Below, in pieces: positions 10,593-19,315 of a stretch of DNA of 64,000 bases. The stretch is from DATDPM01 sp041498815 (lineage in GTDB: Bacteria; Pseudomonadota; Alphaproteobacteria; DATDPM01), in contig JBGQJC010000003.1 of the NCBI GenBank assembly GCA_041498815.1, positions 20,425 through 84,424 of the forward strand. Reading direction: 5' to 3'. A model generated the notes under the pieces. It was not told the origin of the DNA. It was given only the letters and a program-made list of their open reading frames with translations, and ran no database searches. A program made the position numbers and the translations under genes. Position 1 is the first letter of the stretch; the number at the start of each line of letters is the position of its first letter.

Positions 10593-11818
10593 CCGTTCAC
10601 CTTTTCATCGTGAGCCGCTATCCACGGCAGCGGGTTGATCGGTTCGCCGCCGTGACGCAGCTCGACATAGAGTTGCGGATCGCCGTTGTCCGCGGGTCCC
10701 ATGATACCCACCGGCTCCCCGGCGAGAAGCCATTGACCGACGACGCAGTCGATTCGGGATAATCCTGCTAAAAGAATATGATAGCCTTCGCCTTGCGCGA
10801 TGATCAAGAGTTGCCCGTAACCGCGGAACGGACCGGCGAATACCACCGAACCGTCGTAGGGCGCAACCACTCTTCCACCCGCCCTTGTCGCAATCGTAAC
10901 CCCCCGGCTGGCCAGGCCACCCGCGGTCGGCTGGCCGAAGGTGTGGACCACGCGCCCCCGGGCGGGCAAGGCGAGGCGCCCCCTCGCGGCCGAGAAGGGA
11001 TGCGTCCCCTGGGGCGGGGGGGCAAGGCTTGCCACCTGCGGCTTTTTGGCGCCGGCTTGGTGCTTCTTCGGCTGCTGCGCTTCGAGGCGGGCCAAGAGGT
11101 CCTTAAGATCCTTGGCTTCGCCCGAAAGCTTGGCGAGGCGCTGCGCCGTTTCCGTGCTGTCGCTTAGGGCCCGTTTTTGCACCTGCACCATGCGGGTGAA
11201 AAGCCCGTCCAGATGGGCGCTTTCGGCCTTGAGATTGGTGGCGGCGGCGAGCTTTTCATCCTGCTCGCGGGTGATTTTCTCGCGCAGCTCGGCCATCCGG
11301 CCGAGATCCTCCCAATCCTGCCGGATGCCGGATTGCAGCGGCGCCAAGGCCGCGCGCATGACGATCGCCCCGCGCACGGTATCGATCGGGCTCGCCGGCA
11401 TCAGAAGTGCGGCTTCGGGCGGGTTGCGAGCGAATCGCAGCATGGCGTCCAGCATCGCCGCGTATTGCTTGCCGCGGCGGGTCAGCTCCTCCCGCGTCGC
11501 TTCGGCTTCGGCATCCAACTCCGCGATCTGGATTTCGATGGCGGACAGGCCTTCCTCGTAGGATTGGATGGCGGCGGCGGTGGCGATCATTTGGCTGCGA
11601 AGCGCCGCGACATCGGCGGACAGGGATTCGACTTCTTGATTTACCTCCGCCTGGTGCTTGGCGCTTTCCTGCAGCGCGCCTTGGACGTCCTGCAGCCGGT
11701 TTGCGGCGGTGCCGGAACCGGTTTCGGCCGCAACGGGAGACGCGGCAAAGATTGCGGCGATCAGCAGAAGCCGGGCGAGGGAGGAATCAGGCGGAAGCAC
11801 GCTGCTGCGCCTTGGCAT
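10589..11818 (-). CDS. EnvC-type murein hydrolase activator (degenerate M23/LytM)
   Basis: EnvC-like proteins activate cell-wall amidases during division. The 409-residue product has a signal peptide (LARLLLIAAIFAASPVAA), a long coiled coil (about 35-250) and a C-terminal LytM domain (RVVHTFGQPTAGGLASRGV ... HILLAGL ... LYVELRHGG). The zinc-binding residues of active M23 enzymes are not all present: the H-x3-D position reads SRGVTIATR and the last HxH reads LYVELR. This is what is expected of an activator rather than an enzyme. The 5' end lies inside gpmI's 3' end (32-bp overlap). Confidence 0.85.
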   Translation of the reverse strand: MPRRSSVLPPDSSLARLLLIAAIFAASPVAAETGSGTAANRLQDVQGALQESAKHQAEVNQEVESLSADVAALRSQMIATAAAIQSYEEGLSAIEIQIAELDAEAEATREELTRRGKQYAAMLDAMLRFARNPPEAALLMPASPIDTVRGAIVMRAALAPLQSGIRQDWEDLGRMAELREKITREQDEKLAAATNLKAESAHLDGLFTRMVQVQKRALSDSTETAQRLAKLSGEAKDLKDLLARLEAQQPKKHQAGAKKPQVASLAPPPQGTHPFSAARGRLALPARGRVVHTFGQPTAGGLASRGVTIATRAGGRVVAPYDGSVVFAGPFRGYGQLLIIAQGEGYHILLAGLSRIDCVVGQWLLAGEPVGIMGPADNGDPQLYVELRHGGEPINPLPWIAAHDEKVNG

Positions 11819-13367
11819 CGGCGGCGGCCTCGACCAGCAGGGAATGGCCCGTCATCTCGACGGGCTTGGTCAAGCCCATAAGCGTGACGAGGGTGGGCGC
11901 GATATCGGCAAGCCGCCCGTTCTTCAGCGACGCCACCGTCTTCGGCCCGTTGACCAGAATCGCCGGAACCAGGTTGTGGGTGTGGGAGGTGTGGGGCTGG
12001 CCGGTCTTGGGATCGCGCATGATCTCCGCGTTGCCGTGATCGGCGGTGATGAACAGAATCCCGTTCGCTTCTTTCACGGCGGCTTCCAGGCGCCCGAGGC
12101 AGGCGTCGGTGGCCTCGATCGCCTTGATCGCGGCGTTGAGGTCGCCGGTGTGACCGACCATGTCGGGGTTGGCGTAATTGACGACGATGAAGCCGAACCG
12201 CTTCGACTCGATCGCCTCGACCAGCTTATCGGTCATCTCCGCCGCGGACATTTCCGGTTTTTGGTCGTAGGTCGCGACCTTGGGCGAGGGGACCAAGATC
12301 CGCTCCTCGCCGGGGAATTTCTGCTCCCCGCCGCCGCTGAAGAAGAACGTGACGTGGGCGTATTTCTCGGTCTCGGCGATGCGCAGCTGTGCTATGCCGG
12401 CCTCGGCCACCACTTGGCCGAGCGTATGGGCGAGCTCGATCGTGGGAAACAGGCAAGCCATGAATTCGTTCAGGCGTTCCGAATATTTCGACATGCCGAG
12501 CACCGCCGCGAAATTGGCGACGGGGCCGCGCTCGAAGCCGTCGAACTCGGGATCGATCATGGCCTGGACGATCTGGCGGATGCGGTCGGCGCGGTAATTC
12601 GTGAACAGCACGCCGTCGCCGTCTTTGATGCCTTCGTAATCGCCGATCACCGTCGGCTTCACGAATTCGTCGGAAATGCCGATCTTGTGATTCTCGAGAA
12701 TCGCCGCGACCGGATCGTCGGCCGACTGGCCCCAGCCCTTCACCACCGCGTCATAGACGAGCTTCGTGCGCTCCCAGCGCCGGTCGCGGTCCATGCCGAA
12801 ATAGCGCCCGCTGATGGTGGCGATGCGCAGGCGCGGCAAGCTCTTGATGCGCCGCTGGAACCGCACGAAATGGAACTCCGCGCTCTCGGGCGGGGTGTCG
12901 CGGCCGTCCAGGAATCCGTGGACCCGGACCGGAATTTCCTCGCGCGTCAGTATCCGGGCCAAGGCCACCATATGGTTCTGGTGCGCGTGCACGCCGGCCG
13001 GCGATATCAGGCCGACCAGATGACAGACGCCTTTGCTGGCGCGCAAGCGTTCGACGAACTCGACCAGCGGCGGGAGTGTCGCGATCTTGCCTTCTTCGAT
13101 CGCCCGGTCGACTCGGGGCAGGGTCTGATGGACGATGCGCCCGGCCCCGATATTCATGTGGCCGACCTCGGAGTTGCCGAACTGGCCGCCGGGCAGCCCG
13201 ACGTCCGCGGACGAGGCCTCCAGCACCCCGTGCGGGCAGGACTCCATCAGGTGGTCAAAGGTGGGCTTTTTGGCCAGGGCGATGGCGTTGTAATCGGTCT
13301 CAACGCGGTGGCCCCAGCCGTCGAGGATGCACAGGACCATTGGGCGTCGGGCGCGAATATCGCTCAT
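11787..13367 (-). CDS. gpmI: 2,3-bisphosphoglycerate-independent phosphoglycerate mutase
   Basis: It interconverts 3- and 2-phosphoglycerate using two Mn ions and a phosphoserine. The 526-residue product starts MSDIRARRPMVLCILDGWGH, has the phospho-Ser motif GGQFGNSEVGHMNIGAGR and the metal motif ITADHGNAE. I use the ATG at 13367 because it gives the normal N-terminus; an in-frame upstream ATG at 13418 would add 17 unlikely residues. It is first in the gpmI-envC-ctpA-yibQ-rppH series, which is typical of alphaproteobacteria. Confidence 0.95.
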   Translation of the reverse strand: MSDIRARRPMVLCILDGWGHRVETDYNAIALAKKPTFDHLMESCPHGVLEASSADVGLPGGQFGNSEVGHMNIGAGRIVHQTLPRVDRAIEEGKIATLPPLVEFVERLRASKGVCHLVGLISPAGVHAHQNHMVALARILTREEIPVRVHGFLDGRDTPPESAEFHFVRFQRRIKSLPRLRIATISGRYFGMDRDRRWERTKLVYDAVVKGWGQSADDPVAAILENHKIGISDEFVKPTVIGDYEGIKDGDGVLFTNYRADRIRQIVQAMIDPEFDGFERGPVANFAAVLGMSKYSERLNEFMACLFPTIELAHTLGQVVAEAGIAQLRIAETEKYAHVTFFFSGGGEQKFPGEERILVPSPKVATYDQKPEMSAAEMTDKLVEAIESKRFGFIVVNYANPDMVGHTGDLNAAIKAIEATDACLGRLEAAVKEANGILFITADHGNAEIMRDPKTGQPHTSHTHNLVPAILVNGPKTVASLKNGRLADIAPTLVTLMGLTKPVEMTGHSLLVEAAADAKAQQRASA

Positions 13368-13451
13368 CGGACTGGATGCCACGCAATATATGGTAATTCC
13401 GAGGTTTAGATAAGGCAAAACTAGCGTTAATGCCCTGCCGGGGGCCGATTT

Positions 13452-13910
13452 TCATTCCCGGTGATAAGGGTGGCCGGCCAAGATCATTTGGGACCGGTAA
13501 AGCTGTTCCGCCAGGAAAACGCGAACCAAAAGATGGGGCCAAGTCATGGGCCCGAGCGACAGGGTCAGCCGCGCGGCCTTGCGCACCCTGCCCGCAAGCC
13601 CGCTGGCGCCCCCGATCAGGAACGCCAGATCCTTCGCGCCGTCGTCGCGCCAGGCGGCGATGGCTTTGGCGAAGGCCTCGCTCGAAAGCGTCTGGCCGCG
13701 CGCATCGAGCGCCACGATCACGGCGTCCTTAGGCACGGCGTCGAGCAGGAGGCGCGCCTCTTCTTCCATCAACCTTGCGGGTGCTGCGTTTTTGCGCGCC
13801 ACCACCTCGTGCAAAGCCATCGGCCATCTCTGCCGCGCGGCATAGTGGTCGAAGAGATTGCGCGACGGATCCGAACCGGCGCGACCCACCGCGATGATCG
13901 AGAGGCGCAT
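13452..13910 (-). CDS. rlmH: 23S rRNA (pseudouridine1915-N3)-methyltransferase
   Basis: RlmH (SPOUT family) methylates pseudouridine 1915 in helix 69 of 23S rRNA. The 152-residue product has MRLSIIAVGRAGSDP, the SAM-binding knot loop FLIGGASGL, and the C-terminal LSLGPMTWPHLLVRVFLAEQ...AGHPYHRE, which ends in the characteristic HPYH. The ATG at 13910 gives the family length. It follows rsfS by 17 bases, the standard order. Confidence 0.95.
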   Translation of the reverse strand: MRLSIIAVGRAGSDPSRNLFDHYAARQRWPMALHEVVARKNAAPARLMEEEARLLLDAVPKDAVIVALDARGQTLSSEAFAKAIAAWRDDGAKDLAFLIGGASGLAGRVRKAARLTLSLGPMTWPHLLVRVFLAEQLYRSQMILAGHPYHRE

Positions 13911-13927
13911 GCCGGACCCAAGCGCCC

Positions 13928-14272
13928 CTAACGGGCGAGTTGGGCCCCGGCTTCGGGAAATGCCCACATCTTTTCCAGGTTGTAGAAACGCCGCACCTCG
14001 GGCCGGAACAGATGGACGATGACATCGCCGGCGTCGATCAGCACCCAGTCGCATTGGTGGAGTCCTTCGACCGGGGGGCTGGCATGCCCGGAGGCCTTGA
14101 TGTGCTCGCGCAAATGCTCGGCCATGGCGGAGATGTGGCGCATCGAGGTGCCGCTCGCGACCAGCATGAAATCGGTGAGCGTGGATTTGCCGACAACGTC
14201 GATGACGACAATGTCTTGCGCTTTATCGCCGTCGAGGGATTTTTGAATCAGGGCGAGAAGCGGATTCTTCTT
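13928..14272 (-). CDS. rsfS: Ribosomal silencing factor RsfS, with no normal start codon
   Basis: RsfS binds L14 on the large subunit and blocks subunit joining. The conserved domain is complete: LLALIQKSLDGDKAQDIVVI, GKSTLTDFMLVASGTSMRHI, CDWVLIDAGDVIVHLF and FYNLEKMWAFP. The frame is open upstream to about 14548, but it holds no ATG, GTG or TTG before the first conserved strand. The first ATG (14167) is inside the domain. The upstream end given here is therefore approximate. A CTG (14251), an ATT, a +1 frameshift from nadD at the A6 run (14393-14398), or a sequence error could explain this. Confidence 0.75.
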   Translation of the reverse strand, partial: KKNPLLALIQKSLDGDKAQDIVVIDVVGKSTLTDFMLVASGTSMRHISAMAEHLREHIKASGHASPPVEGLHQCDWVLIDAGDVIVHLFRPEVRRFYNLEKMWAFPEAGAQLAR

Positions 14273-14387
14273 CGCCCCAGGGGAGCTGGGCTTTTTGGCC
14301 CGGTTTATCTTCGCCCTGGGGGCGCGGGATTTTTTGGCCCGGGTTTTCTTCGGCCGCGGCTCCGGTTTTCTGCGTGCGCCTATGGCT

Positions 14388-15053
14388 TCACCTTTTTTGT
14401 CTTGCTCGCGTTGCCCGCTTGGCTTGTCTTGCTCGCGTTGCCCGCTTGGCTGTTGCGGTCTTAATCCTAATTCCCCGTCCGTTTTTCCGTCCGTCCTTTT
14501 TTCGTGCCGCCCGGATCGAAGTTGCCGAGGCCGGGTGGGGCCGAATATTCAAGAACACCCAGGCGGGCGGGGTCGCCATGCCGATCCGCCGCGCCGCGTG
14601 CTCGGCCCTGCGGCGGTGCCGGAATCGCTGGGCCGCCTTGCCCGCCAGCGCCCTTAAAGAATAGGTAGGGCGGGTGAAAACCGCAATGGGGGCGGCCCGG
14701 AAAATCGCCGCCCATTCCTCCCAATTGGGGATCTCGGCCAGATTATCGGCGCCCATGAGCCAGACAAAGCGCAGCCTCGGGAAGCGGCGCTTGATCGTGC
14801 GCAGGGTATCGGCGGTGAAGCGTGTGCCGAGATTCTGCTCGATGCCGGTCACTTTGATCTTGCGGCTGCGCGCAAGCTTACGCGCGGAGGCCAAACGCGC
14901 CGGGAAAGGCGCCATGCCGCGCGCCGGCTTCAAGGGGTTCCGGGGCGAGACCATCCACCAGATCTCGTCCAGGCCGAGGCGCTTCAAGGCTTCGCGCGAA
15001 ATATGGAGATGGCCTTCATGGGCGGGGTTGAACGAGCCGCCGAGCAGGCCCAC
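14388..15053 (-). CDS. nadD: Nicotinate-nucleotide adenylyltransferase with basic C-terminal tail
   Basis: NadD makes deamido-NAD from nicotinate mononucleotide and ATP. The 221-residue product starts GLLGGSFNPAHEGHLHISRE (the GSFNPxHxGH motif), has WLMGADNLAEIPNWEEW and the C-terminal PPAWVFLNIRPHPASATSIR. The normal enzyme ends near there. Here it runs on for about 40 Lys/Arg/Ala residues that include a perfect 9-residue tandem repeat. The start is GTG at 15053; no better codon precedes it. It lies between proA and rsfS, and its last bases abut the rsfS frame. Confidence 0.9.
   Translation of the reverse strand: MGLLGGSFNPAHEGHLHISREALKRLGLDEIWWMVSPRNPLKPARGMAPFPARLASARKLARSRKIKVTGIEQNLGTRFTADTLRTIKRRFPRLRFVWLMGADNLAEIPNWEEWAAIFRAAPIAVFTRPTYSLRALAGKAAQRFRHRRRAEHAARRIGMATPPAWVFLNIRPHPASATSIRAARKKDGRKNGRGIRIKTATAKRATRARQAKRATRARQKR
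14397..14450. repeat. Perfect 27-bp tandem duplication in the nadD tail
   Basis: Positions 14397-14423 and 14424-14450 are identical 27-mers. In the nadD frame each encodes AKRATRARQ. In the rsfS frame the same DNA reads KPSGQREQD. The duplication keeps both frames open and adjoins the A6/T6 run where the two frames could meet. Confidence 0.9.
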
Positions 15054-15082
15054 GGCGCGAAAGCGGGCTTTGGGCCGGTCGC

Positions 15083-16369
15083 TCAGGGCCTGACCTGTCC
15101 CGACCCGCGCACCACGTATTTATAGCTGGTCAGCTGCTCGGCGCCGACGGGCCCCCGCGCGTGCAGCTTGCCGGTCGAAATTCCGATCTCGGCGCCCATG
15201 CCGAATTCGCCGCCGTCGGCGAATTGGGTCGAGGCGTTATGGAGCACGATGCCGCTGTCGATATGGCTCATGAATTTTTCCGCTTCCGCCTTATCCGCGG
15301 TCACGATCGAATCGGTGTGATGCGAGCCATGGCGGTTGATGTGGGCGATCGCCTCGTCCACGTCCTTCACCAGCTTGATCGAGAGGACGGCGTCCAGATA
15401 TTCCGTGTCCCAATCGGCGTCGGCCGCCGGCACCACGCGCGCATCGAGCTTTTGCGTGGCGGCGTCCCCGCGCAGTTCGCAGCCGGCCTTGGCGAGATCG
15501 TCGAGGATCGCGGGCAGAATTATTTTCGCCGCGGATTCGGCGACCAAAAGCGTTTCCGCCGCCCCGCACACCCCCGTGCGGCGCATCTTGGAATTGAAAA
15601 CGACGCGGCGCGCCATTTCCGGATCGGCCTTCGCACTTACGAACACGTGGCAGATGCCCTCCAAATGCTTGATCACGGGAATCTTGCTTTCGGCCGCCAC
15701 CCGCTCGATCAGGGATTTTCCGCCGCGTGGGATGATGACGTCGATCGCGTCCGACATCGAAAGCAAAATCCCGACCGCCTCGCGCGACCGGGTGGGCACG
15801 AGCTGGACGGAAGCCCCGGGCAGATTGGCAGCGCGCAAGCCTTCCTGCATGCATTCCAGAATGGCGCCCGAGGACTCGAAGCTTTCCGAGCCGCCGCGCA
15901 AGATCGCGGCGTTGCCGGACTTGAGGCACAAGCCCGCGGCGTCCGCCGTCACGTTGGGCCGAGACTCGTAGATGATTCCGATCACGCCGAGCGGCACGCG
16001 CACGCGCGCGATCTTGAGCCCGTTGGGCCTCGTCCATTCCGCGAGCACCGTGCCGATGGGATCGGGAAGCTCGGCCACCGCCTCGAGGCCCGCCGCCATT
16101 CCTTCGATCCGCTGGTCGTCCAGCATCAGCCGGTCGAGCATGGCGGCGGTCAAATTCTGTTTCTTCGCCTCGGCCATGTCGTTGGCGTTGGCGGCGAGGA
16201 TTTTTCCTTTGTGCGCGCGGATCGCGGAAGCCGACGCCAGCAAGGCCCGGTTCTTCGATTCGCTCGAGGCCAGGGCGAGTGCCGCCGCCGCCGCGCGCGC
16301 CGCCTCGCCCAGGCGGCGCATGGCAAGCCGCAGGTCACCCAAATCGTCGCGCCGGTTTGCGATCGCCAT
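15083..16369 (-). CDS. proA: Gamma-glutamyl phosphate reductase
   Basis: ProA reduces gamma-glutamyl phosphate to glutamate semialdehyde in proline synthesis. The 428-residue product has the aldehyde-dehydrogenase fold, the nucleotide-binding VPLGVIGIIYESRPNVT, the catalytic Cys in RRTGVCGAAETLL, and the C-terminal GAEIGISTGKLHARGPVG. It lies 11 bases downstream of proB, with which it works in sequence. It is full length and shows nothing unusual. Confidence 0.97.
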   Translation of the reverse strand: MAIANRRDDLGDLRLAMRRLGEAARAAAAALALASSESKNRALLASASAIRAHKGKILAANANDMAEAKKQNLTAAMLDRLMLDDQRIEGMAAGLEAVAELPDPIGTVLAEWTRPNGLKIARVRVPLGVIGIIYESRPNVTADAAGLCLKSGNAAILRGGSESFESSGAILECMQEGLRAANLPGASVQLVPTRSREAVGILLSMSDAIDVIIPRGGKSLIERVAAESKIPVIKHLEGICHVFVSAKADPEMARRVVFNSKMRRTGVCGAAETLLVAESAAKIILPAILDDLAKAGCELRGDAATQKLDARVVPAADADWDTEYLDAVLSIKLVKDVDEAIAHINRHGSHHTDSIVTADKAEAEKFMSHIDSGIVLHNASTQFADGGEFGMGAEIGISTGKLHARGPVGAEQLTSYKYVVRGSGQVRP

Positions 16370-16380
16370 TTATCGTCCCG

Positions 16381-17598
16381 TCACTCGCGCGTGGTTTGCG
16401 TCACTGCGCCGTCCGCGCCGCGCGCTTCCATCGCGGTTTCGGCATAAGCGCCGCTCAAAACCAGATCGTCGCGGTGAATCAATTCTTCGCGGCCACGGTA
16501 GCCCAGAAGTTCTTCGATTTCACGGCTTTTGTGGCCCATGATCCGGCGCGCATCCGCGCTCGAATAGGCGGATAAGCCGCGCGCGACCTCGCGCCCGTCC
16601 GGGGTCTTCACGATCACCGCGTCGCCGCGCTCGAAGCCGCCGTCGATGCCGGTGACGCCCGCCGGCAAAAGACTGTTGCCCTTGACCAGCGCCTGGCACG
16701 CGCCGTTGTCCACGGTAATGGCGCCCGCCGGATTGAGCGTGCTGGCGATCCAGCGCTTGTGCGCCGAGCGTGGCGTGGCCGAGGGCAGGAACCAGGTGCC
16801 GCCGCCGTCCCGCTCGGCCTCGGCCAGCGCATGCAGCCCGGTTCCGAGCGCGATCACCATGCGGCATCCGGAATTGAGCGCGATGCGCCCGGCCATCAGC
16901 TTGGTCACCATTCCGCCGGATCCGTAGCCGGTGGCGGCGGCGCCCGCGGCGCGTTCGATTGCGGGCGTGATCTCGCGCACGACGGGGATGAGCGTGGCCG
17001 CAGGATCGTGCCTCGGGTCGGCGGTATAAAGCCCGTCGATGTCGGAGAGCAGAACGAGGGTGTCGGCCGCGGCCATCTGGGCGACGCGCGCGGCCAACCG
17101 GTCGTTGTCGCCGAAACGTATTTCTTCGGTCGCGACCGTGTCGTTCTCGTTGATGACGGGAACGGCCTTGAGCCGCAGCAGGGTTTCGAGCGTGCCGCGG
17201 GCATTGAGGTGACGGCGTCGCTCCTCGGTATCCGATAGCGTCAGCAGAACCTGGGCGACCTTGAGGCCGTGGCGCTCGAGGGCCGACTGCCAAGCCTGCA
17301 TCAGGCGCGGCTGGCCGGCGGCGGCGGCGGCTTGCTTTTCCTCGAGACGGAGCGTCTTCGAAGGCAGCGCGATGTCGTTGCGGCCCAGCGCCACCGCCCC
17401 CGATGAGACGATCAGGATTTCCCGCCCGCGGGCCGTCATTTGCGCAATATCGTCGGCCAAGGCATCGATCCAGTCGCGGCGAAGCGTTCCCGCCGCTTGA
17501 TCGACCAACAGCGTCGAGCCAACCTTGACCACCAGGCGGCGGCAAGATTCCCAGCGCGCCTTGGCGTCGGTCTTCGATGCGGAATGCCCGGCGCTCAT
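16381..17598 (-). CDS. proB: Glutamate 5-kinase
   Basis: ProB phosphorylates glutamate, the first and feedback-controlled step of proline synthesis. The 405-residue product has the amino-acid-kinase domain (RLVVKVGSTLLVD, ILIVSSGAVALGR, PVINENDTVATEEIRFGDND) and a C-terminal PUA domain from about residue 285 (ITVDNGACQALVKGNSLLPAG). The ATG at 17598 overlaps the obgE stop as ATGA and gives the normal N-terminus. It sits between obgE and proA, the classic order. Confidence 0.97.
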   Translation of the reverse strand: MSAGHSASKTDAKARWESCRRLVVKVGSTLLVDQAAGTLRRDWIDALADDIAQMTARGREILIVSSGAVALGRNDIALPSKTLRLEEKQAAAAAGQPRLMQAWQSALERHGLKVAQVLLTLSDTEERRRHLNARGTLETLLRLKAVPVINENDTVATEEIRFGDNDRLAARVAQMAAADTLVLLSDIDGLYTADPRHDPAATLIPVVREITPAIERAAGAAATGYGSGGMVTKLMAGRIALNSGCRMVIALGTGLHALAEAERDGGGTWFLPSATPRSAHKRWIASTLNPAGAITVDNGACQALVKGNSLLPAGVTGIDGGFERGDAVIVKTPDGREVARGLSAYSSADARRIMGHKSREIEELLGYRGREELIHRDDLVLSGAYAETAMEARGADGAVTQTTRE

Positions 17599-18623
17599 GC
17601 CGAAGCCCCGACCGCGTGTTTTTCCTCGCCACCGCGATCTTCGCCCACCAGGCGCCGGATCTCGCGCAGCGCCTCGGGCACGCCCTGGCCCGAATGGGCG
17701 GAAATGGCGAAGACGTTCTTGCCGGAGGTGCGGGCGAGGATTTTCCGCTTCGCCGCGATCTCTTCGGGCGTGAGCGCGTCGCATTTCGAAAGCGCCACCA
17801 CTTCCGGCTTTTCGGCGAGGCCGTGGCCATAGGCGGCCAATTCGCCGCGAATCGTCTTATAGGCGCCCGCCACGTCTTCTTGCGTGCCGTCGACGAGATG
17901 AAGCGTCGCGGCGCAGCGCTCCACATGACCCAAGAACCGGTCGCCCAGTCCGGTGCCTTCATGCGCACCCTCGATCAGGCCCGGCAGGTCCGCGATCACG
18001 AATTCCTCGCCGTCCACCGCGACCACGCCCAAATGCGGCACCAGCGTCGTGAAGGGATAATCCGCGATCTTGGGTTTGGCGCGCGAAGTCGCGGCGAGAA
18101 ACGTGGATTTTCCCGCGTTGGGCAAACCGACAAGCCCGGCATCCGCGATCAGCTTCAAACGCAACCAGTACCAGCGCTCCTGCCCGGGGAATCCCGGATC
18201 GGCGCGCCTCGGCGCGCGGTTGGTCGAAGACTTGTAATGGGCGTTGCCATAACCGCCGTCGCCGCCCTTGGCCAGCACGACGCGCTGTCCGGGGGCGATC
18301 ATGTCGGCCACCAACTCGTCGGTTTCGCCGTCGAGAATCTGAGTCCCGACGGGAACGCGGATCACCACGTCCGCGCTGGCCGCACCGGAGCGGTCGCTGC
18401 CCTCGCCATTGCCGCCGCGCTGTACCTTGAAGTGTTGCTGGTAGCGAAAATCGATAAGCGTGTTCAGGTTCTGGGCGGCCTCGGCGATCACGTCGCCGCC
18501 TTTTCCGCCGTCGCCGCCGTCGGGTCCGCCGAACTCGATGAACTTCTCGCGGCGGAATCCGACGCAGCCGGCTCCGCCGTCGCCGCTTTTGACGAAAATT
18601 TTCGCTTGATCCAGGAATTTCAT
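17595..18623 (-). CDS. obgE: Obg family GTPase
   Basis: ObgE (CgtA) is an essential GTPase that acts in 50S assembly and stress control. The 342-residue product has the glycine-rich Obg fold (1-158, MKFLDQAKIFVKSGDGGAGC) and the G domain with G1 GLPNAGKST, G3 DLPGLIEGAHEG and G4 SKCD. It is normally next to rpmA. Here two plus-strand genes (18806-20217) separate the two. Confidence 0.96.
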   Translation of the reverse strand: MKFLDQAKIFVKSGDGGAGCVGFRREKFIEFGGPDGGDGGKGGDVIAEAAQNLNTLIDFRYQQHFKVQRGGNGEGSDRSGAASADVVIRVPVGTQILDGETDELVADMIAPGQRVVLAKGGDGGYGNAHYKSSTNRAPRRADPGFPGQERWYWLRLKLIADAGLVGLPNAGKSTFLAATSRAKPKIADYPFTTLVPHLGVVAVDGEEFVIADLPGLIEGAHEGTGLGDRFLGHVERCAATLHLVDGTQEDVAGAYKTIRGELAAYGHGLAEKPEVVALSKCDALTPEEIAAKRKILARTSGKNVFAISAHSGQGVPEALREIRRLVGEDRGGEEKHAVGASA

Positions 18624-18805
18624 GGCCAGGGACTTTACATCAAACCGGCATCCCCCGGGCGAGGCGAATGGAGGAAGATTCCGCGCCCAATCGGGGCCGC
18701 CCGGCCGGTATCGCCGCCGCCCGCGCTAAAAAAATTCTCCGAGGTAATCAAATATTAAGGCCATGGGAACAAGAATAGCCTCGTAGACTGAAAGAATATA
18801 TTTTT

Positions 18806-19315
18806 ATGAATATTGAAAATAAAAAGCATAAAAATCAGGATGTTCGCGGAATCATTGCTGCGGCCGCCCTGCGCACGGCGGGGCTGCTGCTGGTAGCCCT
18901 TGCGCTTCCCGGCTGCGCCGAGATTGCCCTTTCGGCGCTGGGACCGGCCGCGCAATTCGGCTTCGATCACGCTTTTTCCGGGGGCGAGACCAAGACCTTC
19001 ACGGCGCCCATGGCCAATCTGCGCCTGGCCGCGCTCAAAACCATGAGCCGGATGGAGATGGACGTGACCAAGGACGGCGGCACGGACGACGAATGGAATA
19101 TCGAGGCCGAGGCCGGCGACCGCACCATCGACATCGATTTCAAATCGCTCACGGCGATGACGACGCGAATCCGCGTCGGGGCCGACAACGGCGACATCAT
19201 CTTCAAGGATAGCGCCACGGCGACCGAGGTTGTCGCTCAGATGACCGAAGCGCTTAAGAGCGACACCCAAGTCGCGGAACAGACGGCGCTGGAAGATTCC
19301 GGAGACGGGCGATGA
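18806..19315 (+). CDS. Short lipoprotein, DUF3568-like
   Basis: The 169-residue product has a polar N-terminus, a hydrophobic segment and a lipobox (LVALALPGC, Cys near residue 37). A small soluble domain follows (TKTFTAPMANLRLAALKTMSRM ... TRIRVGADNGD). This length and pattern fit the DUF3568 family of short lipoproteins, whose function is unknown. The stop overlaps the next gene as ATGA, so the two form a pair. The upstream DNA (18720-18805) is AT-rich for this genome. The N-terminal 20 residues before the hydrophobic segment are longer than usual. Confidence 0.7.
   Translation: MNIENKKHKNQDVRGIIAAAALRTAGLLLVALALPGCAEIALSALGPAAQFGFDHAFSGGETKTFTAPMANLRLAALKTMSRMEMDVTKDGGTDDEWNIEAEAGDRTIDIDFKSLTAMTTRIRVGADNGDIIFKDSATATEVVAQMTEALKSDTQVAEQTALEDSGDGR

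Noticed and set aside
11658..13409. 583-residue open frame opposite gpmI
   Set aside because: The opposite strand encodes a full GpmI with its phospho-Ser and metal motifs; the frame is a shadow.
14388..14450. CRISPR-like short repeat
   Set aside because: Only two abutting 27-mers with no spacer; it is a tandem duplication inside a coding tail.
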